From positions 1 to 57,700 of the forward strand of contig DASCMO010000035.1 of assembly GCA_036010965.1 (NCBI GenBank): a DNA stretch of 57,700 nucleotides, in the 5' to 3' direction. A program made the position numbers and the translations under genes. Source of the stretch: GCA-2686265 sp036010965. GTDB taxonomy: Bacteria; Planctomycetota; UBA1135; GCA-002686595. The notes beneath the pieces are model-generated. The model had not been told where the DNA came from and did not search any database. It worked only from the letters and a program-made list of their open reading frames with translations. Shown piece by piece: positions 17,351-25,491 of the stretch (position 1 is its first letter; each line of letters begins with the position of its first letter).

Positions 17351-17427
17351 TGGTACGCCCGACAGGATTCGAACCTGTGACCTTTCGCTCCGGAGGCGAA
17401 CGCTCTATCCAGCTGAGCTACGGGCGC
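17351..17427 (-). tRNA. tRNA-Arg (anticodon CCG)
   Basis: Read on the minus strand from 17427, the 7-bp acceptor stem (GCGCCCG with CGGGCGT), D arm, anticodon stem, TTCGAATC T-loop and an encoded CCA are all present. The anticodon loop is CTCCGGA, giving CCG, which reads the CGG arginine codon common in this GC-rich sequence. It lies 23 bp beyond the radical SAM stop, convergent with it. Confidence 0.95.
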
Positions 17428-17694
17428 GTGAAGAGGACCCCCGAAGGGCCGCACATGGTAGGGCGACATCGCGCCGGATGGGAGGCCCCGCCGGCCCGCT
17501 CGGGGCCCGCTCTCCCCACCGCGGGAACAGAAAGGCGCGGCGGGCCGTTCGGTGCATCGCCCCGCGCGGCTTCCTGATAGGAGCCTGCAATGGTGAGAGA
17601 AAGGGTCCTCCTTGACGATTTGGAGGCCTTCGCCCTAGGATGCTTGGGCTCTCGATCTCATTTCCTCCCCCCCCTTGGCTCCGAGCGCTCTGTC

Positions 17695-18663
17695 ATGACG
17701 AAGAGACTCTCTCCCCTGGGTCGACCGGGCCGCGAAGGCGCCGTCCGGTCTCGCTGGCCGATTCCTGTGGCGGGCCTCGCCGTTCTCGGCGCGGTCCTGG
17801 CGGGGGTCATGACTCCACGAGGGGAGTTGAACGCAGCTGACCTGGGTAGCCGCGACGCCGACGGGGACGGGCTGAGCGATGCACAAGAGCAAGTCATGCA
17901 GACCTCGGTCTTCAAGGCGGACACCGACGGGGACGGGTTCGTGGACACCGAGGAGGCCGCGCGCAATACATCGGCGTACTCGGCGCTCGAAACACCGCTG
18001 CCCGCGAGCATGGACATCGGCATGGTCGCGCGAGGTGAAGGCGGCTCGATCCACTCCGTCGTCGTGATCTATGTGGAGGGAGGCAATCTCCACGACAAGG
18101 AGTTGGGCTTCGGATTCGTGATCGACAACAACGTGATCGAGGTCCCGACCTGGTACCTGTTGAGTACCGCGACGATCACACTCGCTCCTGCCAGCGATCC
18201 CGCCGACGCACTGGTGTTGATCGACATTCCCTTCAGCGCACAGCTCGTGCACTCCTTCGGCAGCCTGTCCATCTATGCGACCCTCAGCTCCCAGGGTCAG
18301 GGGGCGGTCTCCGCTGCCGCCGCCATGCAGGTGGTCAGCGTCGACGGCGTCGTCCACTGGGTGATGCCCGCCCAGAACGGCATCCCAGGTATGGGGAACC
18401 GCGGCGGCCTCACGGGCCAGGGTTCGGTCTATGCTCCGATCCCTGCGGACGGGGGGTCGGGCGGCTTGCCCAGCGAGTGGATCCCCGGCGAGATCTGCTA
18501 CCAGACGACCCAGGTCGTCGGGATGCAGGGCGGTATCGTGATCCAGGAGGTCATCACCGCCGAGTGCATTTCGGGCTGGGACTCCTACTGCAAGCCCAAC
18601 TGCGCCGCCTCGGTCGGGTCTACCTACACGACCTTTGATCCCGGCTCGCTCGTGGGCGGCTGA
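17695..18663 (+). CDS. Secreted protein with two calcium-binding (TSP3-like) repeats
   Basis: This gives 322 residues from ATG 17695; an earlier in-frame ATG at 17590 has no signal-sequence logic. A signal or anchor helix (IPVAGLAVLGAVLAGVM) follows a basic N-terminus. Two DxDxDGxxDxxE repeats, DADGDGLSDAQE and DTDGDGFVDTEE, are 26 residues apart and match thrombospondin type 3 calcium loops. The rest is beta-rich and ends in a cysteine-containing tail (CYQTTQ, ECISGWDSYC, CAAS). No enzymatic motif is seen. It probably sits on the cell surface or is exported. It precedes the second ECF locus by 200 bp. Confidence 0.75.
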   Translation: MTKRLSPLGRPGREGAVRSRWPIPVAGLAVLGAVLAGVMTPRGELNAADLGSRDADGDGLSDAQEQVMQTSVFKADTDGDGFVDTEEAARNTSAYSALETPLPASMDIGMVARGEGGSIHSVVVIYVEGGNLHDKELGFGFVIDNNVIEVPTWYLLSTATITLAPASDPADALVLIDIPFSAQLVHSFGSLSIYATLSSQGQGAVSAAAAMQVVSVDGVVHWVMPAQNGIPGMGNRGGLTGQGSVYAPIPADGGSGGLPSEWIPGEICYQTTQVVGMQGGIVIQEVITAECISGWDSYCKPNCAASVGSTYTTFDPGSLVGG

Positions 18664-18791
18664 TCACCTGCGGCATCCCTATCCGCCACCCAGGGGGAGG
18701 CCGGTCGCCTGCCCCTTTCGGGCAATGGGCGGATGGTGTTCGGGCACAGCGTCCGGGGCCAGCGAGAAGGTGCATGATTGGCCACTCAGGG

Positions 18792-18820
18792 GGAACCGAG
18801 GGGCCCTCGCGGCCGTCTTA
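18792..18820 (+). promoter_or_regulatory. Candidate ECF-type (sigma-E-like) promoter
   Basis: GGAACC (18792-18797) is followed after 16 bp by CGTC (18814-18817), matching the general GGAAC-N16-CGTC form of ECF promoters. It lies 44 bp before the start of an ECF sigma gene, so autoregulation is the natural reading. The predicted leader is about 38 bases. Confidence 0.5.
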
Positions 18821-18863
18821 GCACTCTGAAGGGGCCCCTGCCGGCAACCTCACGAGCTTCACC

Positions 18864-19475
18864 ATGTCTCTGGATCCTGATCGCGACCTCGTCATGGCCT
18901 GCCAGGCCGATCCGCCCGAAGGGCTGGAGGGTGGGTTTCGTGATCTCTACGAGCAGTACAAGGACCGGATCTACAACGTTTGCTATCGGATCACCGGCAA
19001 TCCGGCCGACGCCCTCGATGCCGCCCAGGAGACCTTCGGCATCCTCTTCCGCAAGATCGACGGGTTTCGTTTCGAGTCGCGCTTCTCCAGCTGGGTCTAT
19101 CGCATCGCTGTCAACGCCAGCATCGACCTCAAGCGCCGGGCGAGCAATCGCACCCTCGCGTCCCTGGATGTGGTTCACATCGACGAGGCGGGGCTCGATC
19201 GGCGACGGGCCCCGCTCGAGGACGAGGACGCCGAAGGCCCCATGGCGACCGCTTCGCGCCACGAGCTGGAGGAGGAGATCCAGCAGGCAATCCTGCGCCT
19301 CTCCCCGAAAATGCGCGCGATCACCGTGCTGCGCTACATCGAGGGGCTCTCCTACGATCAGATTTCCGAAGCGCTCCGAATCTCCCTGGGTACGGTGAAA
19401 TCGCGCCTGGCCAGAGCGCATCAGGCCCTCGACCGCGAGCTCACACCGGTCCTGGACAAGCACTACCTCTCATGA
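18864..19475 (+). CDS. ECF-family RNA polymerase sigma factor
   Basis: This 203-residue protein has region 2 at about 22-85 (FRDLYEQYKDRIYNVCYRITGN, DALDAAQETFGILFRKI, FSSWVYRIAVN) and region 4 at about 140-195 (LRLSPKMRAITVLRYIEGLSYDQISEAL split over helix-turn-helix, TVKSRLARAHQAL). No region 3 is present. It resembles RpoE-type ECF factors. It is followed after 100 bp by a zinc-finger anti-sigma gene fused to an RseB-like domain, and preceded by an ECF-type promoter at 18792. ATG lies in CACCATG without a Shine-Dalgarno. Confidence 0.92.
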   Translation: MSLDPDRDLVMACQADPPEGLEGGFRDLYEQYKDRIYNVCYRITGNPADALDAAQETFGILFRKIDGFRFESRFSSWVYRIAVNASIDLKRRASNRTLASLDVVHIDEAGLDRRRAPLEDEDAEGPMATASRHELEEEIQQAILRLSPKMRAITVLRYIEGLSYDQISEALRISLGTVKSRLARAHQALDRELTPVLDKHYLS

Positions 19476-19575
19476 CCCCTCACGACACCTCGAACTCGAT
19501 CGTGTACACCTGACGTCTGCCTCCTGATCCAGGCCGGACCATCCCCCGCGCCGGATCAGCCGATCCCCATCACCC

Positions 19576-21393
19576 ATGCCCAAGACCTGTCGAGAGCACC
19601 GAGCGCGCATGACCTGTGAGGTCAGCGCGCCGCGTCCCTGGACGGAGGAGTCCGAGCTCCACCTCGCCGCTTGCGGCGAGTGTGAGGCCTGGGCCCGCCG
19701 CCAGGTGCGACTGGTCGGAGCGCTGGGGTCGCTCGCGTCCGTGCCGGCCCCCGACGAGTTGCGGGCCCGGGCTCTCGGGGAGCGCCTGCCCGCAGCCCGT
19801 GGCGTCCGGGCCGCCGCGAACCTGGGCCTCCTGGAACAGCGCGAGGCGCCCGCGGAGCTGGAGGGGCTGGTGGTGGCGGCCATGCACGCGGGCTACCGGC
19901 AGGATCGAGCGGTGGCGAACCTGCGCCGACGGCTTTCAGGACGCCTTGCCGCGCCGGAGGATCTTGACCGGCGCATGGCCGCCGCGAGGGGCGAAGGGAC
20001 CCTGTCGGAAACCCTGGATTCCATCCTGGAGCAAGGCGTGGCGGAGGACCTCGACGACCTTCCGCACGCCCTCAGCGGCCGGATGGCGGGCAAGTTGCCC
20101 CGGCACGAGGCCCCCGAAGAACTCGCCGGGGGGATCGCTGGCTCCTACCCTCGCAGCCGGGATCGGCGCTGGGTGCTGGGCCTGGCCGCCGCCCTCTCCG
20201 CGGCCACTTTGGTGGTGGCCTGGACTGGCGGTCGCTGGTTGCTGGATGGCGAGCCCTCCGAGGAGGGGCTGCCGATGGTCCTGCGCTTCGAGGTACGCCA
20301 CCTCGAGTCGGTGGCGGATCTGGAGAGCGCGAGGCTCATGGGCCCGATGGGCAACGACCTGCTGGTGGCGGCCCGCTCCACGCCCGGCGCGGCCTTCGGC
20401 CCGCGGCCCTCTTCCAGGCACCGCGCCGTGACCGGCCCTGCCCTGGGGGGCGGCGTGCCCGGCGGATCCCTGCCTTCGGCCCCGGGCTCGTCCGATCTCT
20501 CGCCCTCGGACTTGCCCTTGCTGGCCGCCATGCAGGGCGCTCCCGAGCGAGTGGGCCACCGCGGCATGCGTCGCGTACACGTGTTCAACCCCGCTCTCTC
20601 CGTTGGCTCCTCGATCGAGTATCGCGAGGAGGTCGGGAGCGACGGACAGGGCGCCTTCTTCGTGCGGCCCATCGAGGTCATCTCACCGCCCCTTGATCAG
20701 ACCGCCTTGGAACTGTTCCTGATGCTGCAGGAGGAGCGCCAGGGGTTCATGTTCCGCTATCGCGACTTCCAGGTTCGCGACCTGGAGCTGTTCATGGAGC
20801 GCTATCAGGTCGCCGTCAGGCCGCAAGAGGAGGAGATCGCCGGCCGCGCCTGCCAGGTGCTCGAGGTGAGCCTGCGCGAGGGCGCCGAGCGGGAGTACGT
20901 CCTTGCCGTCGATCCCAAGACCGGGCTCATCCTGCGCTACGAGGAGACCTTCATCAGCGGTGAGCCGATCGCGAGGGTGGAGTTCGAATCGATCGATCTC
21001 GACCCGGACTTCTCCGATGGCGCCTTGACCGGTGGACCTTCCCAGTGGGTGCCCTTCGATCCCGACCAGGGCCCGCCTCCTCAGGTTTCCTTCAGTCTCC
21101 TGCGACCCAAGTTGCCGCCGGAGGGATTCCAGCTCGACCACGCCGCGTCCCTCGTGGTCGGCGGCAAGCCCTGGTTGCAGCTCGTCCACCACGACGGCGT
21201 GGAGCAAATCTTCTTGCTCCACAACAGCCCTGAGTCGAGTGGCGGCCCCCTGCCGGGCACGGACTCGGTGAGCGTGTTCTCTCTTGGTGCGTGGACGGTC
21301 ATCGAGGGAGAGATCGAGGGCCACACGGTCTTCGTGATGGGCAAGGTCGACGAGCAGGACCTGCTGGGGATGCTCCAGTCGGCCTTCGAGTAG
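19576..21393 (+). CDS. Anti-sigma factor fused to RseB/MucB-like sensor domain
   Basis: This has 605 residues. The N-terminus has the zinc anti-sigma motif H29-x3-C33-x2-C36. Residues about 48-190 repeat a loose APxELxxR pattern (near 58, 91, 126 and 179). One membrane helix spans about 200-217. A Gly/Pro/Ser-rich linker leads to a periplasmic portion (about 320-605) with MucB/RseB-like features: YREEVGSDGQGAFFV, a CQVLEVSL strand, YVLAVDPKTGLILRYE, and a C-terminal LPPEGFQLDHAASL with VEQIFLLHN. RseA and RseB are separate proteins in E. coli; here one chain would bind the sigma factor inside and sense lipid or protein stress outside. The function is inferred. Confidence 0.8.
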   Translation: MPKTCREHRARMTCEVSAPRPWTEESELHLAACGECEAWARRQVRLVGALGSLASVPAPDELRARALGERLPAARGVRAAANLGLLEQREAPAELEGLVVAAMHAGYRQDRAVANLRRRLSGRLAAPEDLDRRMAAARGEGTLSETLDSILEQGVAEDLDDLPHALSGRMAGKLPRHEAPEELAGGIAGSYPRSRDRRWVLGLAAALSAATLVVAWTGGRWLLDGEPSEEGLPMVLRFEVRHLESVADLESARLMGPMGNDLLVAARSTPGAAFGPRPSSRHRAVTGPALGGGVPGGSLPSAPGSSDLSPSDLPLLAAMQGAPERVGHRGMRRVHVFNPALSVGSSIEYREEVGSDGQGAFFVRPIEVISPPLDQTALELFLMLQEERQGFMFRYRDFQVRDLELFMERYQVAVRPQEEEIAGRACQVLEVSLREGAEREYVLAVDPKTGLILRYEETFISGEPIARVEFESIDLDPDFSDGALTGGPSQWVPFDPDQGPPPQVSFSLLRPKLPPEGFQLDHAASLVVGGKPWLQLVHHDGVEQIFLLHNSPESSGGPLPGTDSVSVFSLGAWTVIEGEIEGHTVFVMGKVDEQDLLGMLQSAFE

Positions 21394-21547
21394 GGCCGCG
21401 CCCGCGGACCTTGCGCGCCCCTGTCGGCCTGCGCGCTCGGGCCCACCCGTCGCTGAAGCGCTCTCCCCGGGCTTCTGCGTGGGGTAGTCTTGATCTGGAG
21501 TGGGGCGGAAACGCCAAAAACCCCCTCCAGGCACCCCCTACCCCACC

Positions 21548-22009
21548 ATGAGCGACCACAGGAACGAGTCTTTCTCGGAATCGGATCTCGACTCTCCGGA
21601 GTACCGCGACCGCTTGATGCGCAAGTTGAACTGCCTGATCGCACTGCTGGAGGTGGCCATGGCGCGCGTGCGGCGCTCGATGGCCAGCACCGACGCCGAC
21701 CTGGAACGACTCTCCCGCATCCGCACCAACCTGCAGAGCACGTTGGATGTGTGCACCCGGGCGCGTGTGGCCCTGGAGCGCCGCGAGGCCCTGCCCTCGG
21801 AGCTCGCCGAGAGCCTCGAGTGCGTCAACGACTTCGATCTCCCCGAAGGCGAGCCCTTCTGCTTCCAGGAGCTGTCCGAGGGGGCGCGCGTCGAGATGAC
21901 CTCCCTTGAGGAGGAGCGCAAGTTCGAGTTGATGGGAGCCATCGCGCCCGAAGAGGTCGAGGTGTGCAACATCGATGAGCTGGCCCACCGACTGGGCGAG
22001 TTGGAGTAG
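21548..22009 (+). CDS. Hypothetical cytosolic protein with coiled-coil helix
   Basis: This gives 153 residues from ATG 21548 (CACCATG context). It is acidic, with a long helix around 20-90 (MRKLNCLIALLEVAMARVR, ADLERLSRIRTNL) that looks like a coiled-coil or helical bundle, and a C-terminal acidic tail. No signal peptide or membrane segment is seen. It is 154 bp downstream of the anti-sigma fusion and 55 bp upstream of the GNAT gene. No family is recognised. Confidence 0.6.
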   Translation: MSDHRNESFSESDLDSPEYRDRLMRKLNCLIALLEVAMARVRRSMASTDADLERLSRIRTNLQSTLDVCTRARVALERREALPSELAESLECVNDFDLPEGEPFCFQELSEGARVEMTSLEEERKFELMGAIAPEEVEVCNIDELAHRLGELE

Positions 22010-22029
22010 GGCCGGAGCAGATCCGCGCG

Positions 22030-22058
22030 TCGATCGCTGGCACCCCTATCGATACAAT
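22030..22058 (+). promoter_or_regulatory. Possible promoter giving a leaderless GNAT transcript
   Basis: TACAAT at 22053-22058 matches the -10 consensus at 5 of 6; TCGATC at 22030-22035, 17 bp upstream, is a weak -35. Transcription would begin near 22065, which is the GTG start itself. Confidence 0.35.
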
Positions 22059-22064
22059 TCCCGG

Positions 22065-22646
22065 GTGAGCGGCCAAGCAGAGCCCCTGGTCCGGGGCGCA
22101 GAGGTGCTGCTGCGGCGGCCAGGCGAGGAGGACCGGGACGAGTTCGTGGCCTTGCGGCATGCGAGCGCGGACTTCCTGCGCCCCTGGGAGCCGCGTCCCG
22201 CCCGTGGATTGGATCCCCACGGCGGCCCGGCCTTCGCGGCCTTCCTGGAGGGAAGCCACACCGAGCGCCGCGAGCGCCTGCTGCTGTGTCGGGAGAGAGA
22301 CGGCGCCATCCTGGGCGGGGTCAACATCAATGAGATCGTGCGTGGGCCCTTCCAGAGCGCCTACCTCGGCTACTGGATCGGCGCCGACTTCGCGCGCCGC
22401 GGATACATGGGCGAAGGACTCTCCCTCGCCCTGCGCCACGCCTTCGAGGGCATGGAGTTGCACCGCGTCGAGGCCAACATCCGTCCCGAGAACGAGGCCT
22501 CGATCGCCCTCGTGCGGCGCGCCGGATTCCAGCGCGAGGGGTATTCGCCGCGCTACCTCGAGATCAACGGCGACTGGTGCGACCACGAGCGCTGGGCGCT
22601 CCTGGCGGACGACTGGCGCTCTCAGCGCCCCCAGCTGCGAAGGTAG
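22065..22646 (+). CDS. GNAT acetyltransferase, RimJ/RimL type
   Basis: This gives 193 residues from GTG 22065. The layout is that of ribosomal-protein N-acetyltransferases: LLRRPGEEDRDEFVALR, a WIGADFARRGYMGEGL acetyl-CoA loop (in the position of QRGxGxxA), HRVEANIRPENEASIALVRRAGF, and FQREGYSPRYLEINGDWCDHERW. The substrate is unknown; RimJ-like enzymes acetylate protein N-termini. Its 3' end overlaps the end of the convergent nadE by 25 bp. Confidence 0.88.
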   Translation: MSGQAEPLVRGAEVLLRRPGEEDRDEFVALRHASADFLRPWEPRPARGLDPHGGPAFAAFLEGSHTERRERLLLCRERDGAILGGVNINEIVRGPFQSAYLGYWIGADFARRGYMGEGLSLALRHAFEGMELHRVEANIRPENEASIALVRRAGFQREGYSPRYLEINGDWCDHERWALLADDWRSQRPQLRR

Positions 22647-23449
22647 CGAAAGTCCTGGTTGACCGTGCGGTCGCTGATCTTCGCCACCACCGGCGGGATA
22701 CGCTTGTACTGGCTATTCACGATCCTGCGCACCACGCCCTCCACCAGCTTGGGGTCGAAGCCCCGCTCGGCGAGCTGAGCGGCATCGTGGCGCTCGTCCA
22801 CCAGCAAGAACAGCAGGCGGTCGGCCTCGTCGTAGGTGAAACCGAGTTCCTCCTCGTCCGTCTGGCCCTCGAAGAGGTCGGCTGATGGAGCCTTGTCGAT
22901 CACCTCGGCCGGCAGATCCAGGTGGCGGGCGAGCTGGTAGATCTGGTGCTTGTAGAGGTCCCCGAGAGGGTTGAGGGCGCTCGCGCTGTCGCCGAACTGC
23001 GTCGAGTAGCCGAGCAGCAGCTCTGTCTTGTTGCTGGTGCCGATCACCAGCCCGTTCCATTCGACAGAAAGGTCATAGAGCACGATCATCCGGCAGCGGG
23101 CCATGACATTGCCGCGTCGCCCGCGGTCCTCGATGTCGTGCTCCGTCAGGTATCCATCGGCCATGGCGCTGATGTCCACGCTGCGCGTCGCGACGCCCAG
23201 AGCTTGGGCGACCGCTTCGGCGTCGGCCGCGCTGGCGGGATCGGAAGTGCGATAGGGCATGTTGACCGCCAGCACGTCTCTCGGGCCAAAGGCGCGCGCC
23301 GCGAGGGCCGCGGTGACGGCCGAATCGACACCGCCAGAGACCCCGACGATCGCCCGCGAGAAGCCGAACTTCCCGGCTTCCCGGCGCAAGAAGCGCACCA
23401 GCAGGGCTTCGGTCAGCTCGACCTGGATGTCGAGGCCCGTGTCGTTCAC
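22622..23449 (-). CDS. nadE: NAD synthase, synthetase subunit
   Basis: This 275-residue protein adenylates and amidates nicotinate adenine dinucleotide to NAD. SGGVDSAV (38-45) is the ATP pyrophosphatase loop; GNVMARCRM, GTSNKTELLLGYSTQFGD and HQIYQLARHL are NAD synthase signatures. The GTG start at 23449 overlaps the stop of the amidase gene by four bases (GTGA). The amidase is a separate chain, so this subunit corresponds to the C-terminal half of the usual glutamine-dependent NadE. Confidence 0.93.
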   Translation of the reverse strand: MNDTGLDIQVELTEALLVRFLRREAGKFGFSRAIVGVSGGVDSAVTAALAARAFGPRDVLAVNMPYRTSDPASAADAEAVAQALGVATRSVDISAMADGYLTEHDIEDRGRRGNVMARCRMIVLYDLSVEWNGLVIGTSNKTELLLGYSTQFGDSASALNPLGDLYKHQIYQLARHLDLPAEVIDKAPSADLFEGQTDEEELGFTYDEADRLLFLLVDERHDAAQLAERGFDPKLVEGVVRRIVNSQYKRIPPVVAKISDRTVNQDFRYLRSWGR

Positions 23450-24297
23450 TGCTGGGCTTCTTCCAGGCGCTCCAGCTCGCGCCGGACGATCCAGGCCTTC
23501 TCGTCGCGGCGCAGGGGCGTCTTCAGCCGCGCCCGCTCGGTGGCGTGCGGGTCGAGCGCCAGGGAGAGGGAGCCCGGGTCGAGCCCCTCGATGCGCGCGA
23601 CCTCTTCCCCGAAGGGGTCGATCACGCGTGACTCGCCGGCGAAGGTGACCCCGTCCTCGCAACCCACGCGGTTGACGTAGAGGACCCAGGACTGGAACAG
23701 GATCGCCTGGGCGGCGAGCAGGGCCGACCACTTGCGCGAGGAGCCGAGGCCTTCGCCGTCTCGGGACACATTCCGTGCCGGACTGGAACTGGGCACGATG
23801 AGCGCGTCCACGCCGTCGAGGAAGTACAGCCAGCCCCCGGTGAGGTGCCAGGCGTCCTCGCAGATCAGCACGCCCAGGCGCCCGTGCCGGCTGTCGATCA
23901 GCTGGAAGCGCTCTCCGGGTCCCAGGTCACGGCTCTCCTCGAACATGCCGTAGGTCACCAGGTGCACCTTGCGGTGGACGTGGAGCGGCGCGCCTCCCTC
24001 GAGGAACGCGTAGGCGTTGAAGCGCCGGCCGTCGCGCCCGCGCTCCACGAAGCCCACGCCGATCGAGATCTCGCGCGAGCGCTCGCAGAGGAGCGCGAGG
24101 GGCTCGGCATCGAGCCCCAGGGCGACCTCGGCGGTCTGGTCCTTCAGGAAGTAGCCGCTGAGGGAGAGTTCGGGGAAGAGGACCACGTCCGCGCCCTCCG
24201 CGAGCGCCGCGTCCACGGCGGCGAGGTGGATCTCGAGGTTCAGGTCGAGATTGCCGAGCGTGGGCTCGACCTGTGCTAGGTGGATCTTGGCGTCCAT
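23446..24297 (-). CDS. Nitrilase-family amidase, probable glutaminase subunit of NAD synthase
   Basis: This 283-residue protein has the nitrilase triad E43 (FPELSLSGY), K110 (HRKVHLVTYGMFEE) and C146 (LICEDAWH). The phrases RKVHLVTYGMFEESRDLGPG and HLTGGWLYFLDGVDALIVPSSSPAR match the glutaminase half of glutamine-dependent NAD synthase. The stop is coupled by GTGA to nadE, so the two subunits are made together. The interpretation that this is a glutamine-to-ammonia partner rather than a free nitrilase rests on that coupling. Confidence 0.85.
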   Translation of the reverse strand: MDAKIHLAQVEPTLGNLDLNLEIHLAAVDAALAEGADVVLFPELSLSGYFLKDQTAEVALGLDAEPLALLCERSREISIGVGFVERGRDGRRFNAYAFLEGGAPLHVHRKVHLVTYGMFEESRDLGPGERFQLIDSRHGRLGVLICEDAWHLTGGWLYFLDGVDALIVPSSSPARNVSRDGEGLGSSRKWSALLAAQAILFQSWVLYVNRVGCEDGVTFAGESRVIDPFGEEVARIEGLDPGSLSLALDPHATERARLKTPLRRDEKAWIVRRELERLEEAQQ

Positions 24298-24388
24298 GTC
24301 GGCCCCCGAGGGGTGGCGAGCGGCGCGGGGGAGATGATAGCCGCTGGGTGCTTGCGGCGGCTCGTGATCGTCACCTCTCGGCTACGGC

Positions 24389-25384
24389 TCAGCCGCGGCG
24401 GGCAGCGGCGAGCGCTTCCTCCACCAGGGTGTCGGGGCTCACACCGGACGCCTCGCCTTCGTAGCCGAGGATGATGCGGTGACGGAGGGCGGGCGGCGCG
24501 AGGACCTCGATGTCCTCGAAAGTCACGTGCAGGCGACCCTGGACCGCTGCCCGGGCCTTGCCCGCGACCAGGAGCGCCTGCCCTCCACGCGGGCTCACCC
24601 CGTGGCGCACCAGGCGGCGGACGCCGTCGGGCGCGAGCGAGTTCGAGGGATGGGTGGCCTGTACGAGGCGCGAGGTGAGTTCGATCACCTCCGAGCCGGC
24701 GGGGACATCGCGCACCAACCGCTGCATCTCGAGCAGCTCGCCGGCTGCCATGACCGCGCGTGCCGCTGCCGGCCGTTCTCCGGTCGTGGCGCCCAGGATC
24801 GCGATGAGGCCCTCCTGGGTCGGGTGGTCGATGTTGATCTTGAGGGTGAAACGATCGAGCTGCGCTTCCGGCAGTGGGTAGGTCCCCTCCATCTCGATCG
24901 GGTTCTGGGTCGCGATCACGAAGAAGGGTTCGTCGAGGGCCATGGTCTGGCCGAAGACGGTCACCTGCCCTTCCTGCATGGCTTCCAGCAGGGCTGACTG
25001 GGTCCTGGGAGTCGCGCGGTTGATCTCGTCGGCCAGCACGACGTTGGCGAAGATCGGCCCGCGTTCGAAGCTGAAGCGGCGACCGCCGCCGGGCTCTTCC
25101 TCGAGGATGCGCGTGCCGGTGATGTCCGGCGGCATCAGGTCGGGGGTGAACTGAATGCGCCGATAGCCCATGCCCAGAGCGTCGGCGAGGGTTTGGACCA
25201 GGGTCGTCTTGCCCAGACCGGGAGCACCCTCGAGCAGAGCATGGCCGCCGGCCAGAACACAGATGCTGAGCTGTTCGACCACCTCGGGCTGGCCGATGAA
25301 GCGTTCCTCGACCACGCTCGAGAGGGCCCGGAAGGAGCGGACGAGCCCGGCCAGGCGTTCCTCGACCTCTTCCGCGTCGCTCAT
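24389..25384 (-). CDS. MoxR-family AAA+ ATPase
   Basis: This 331-residue protein has Walker A GAPGLGKTTL (about 53-62), Walker B LADEINRATPRTQSALLEAM and a sensor-1 ATQNPIEMEGTYPLPEAQLDRF, all MoxR hallmarks. MoxR proteins are chaperones that usually sit with DUF58 and VWA genes, but here none follows; the split NAD synthase does. Upstream GAAAGGA seven bases before ATG is one of the few good Shine-Dalgarno sites in the window. The partner protein is unknown. Confidence 0.92.
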   Translation of the reverse strand: MSDAEEVEERLAGLVRSFRALSSVVEERFIGQPEVVEQLSICVLAGGHALLEGAPGLGKTTLVQTLADALGMGYRRIQFTPDLMPPDITGTRILEEEPGGGRRFSFERGPIFANVVLADEINRATPRTQSALLEAMQEGQVTVFGQTMALDEPFFVIATQNPIEMEGTYPLPEAQLDRFTLKINIDHPTQEGLIAILGATTGERPAAARAVMAAGELLEMQRLVRDVPAGSEVIELTSRLVQATHPSNSLAPDGVRRLVRHGVSPRGGQALLVAGKARAAVQGRLHVTFEDIEVLAPPALRHRIILGYEGEASGVSPDTLVEEALAAARRG

Positions 25385-25491
25385 CGCGGATCCTTTCGGG
25401 TGCTGACGCCCTCGCGCAGGGAGCGCTCGAAGAGGAGCGCGCGGCCGACGTCTCGAAAAACAGACTTGAGGGTCATGGTTTGGAGCCCAGA

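Noticed and set aside
17524..17549. GGAACA-N16-CGTT resembling a second ECF promoter before the TSP3-repeat gene
   Set aside because: The hit is less exact, about 145 bp from the start, and such short motifs arise by chance in GC-rich DNA. Kept only as a possibility.
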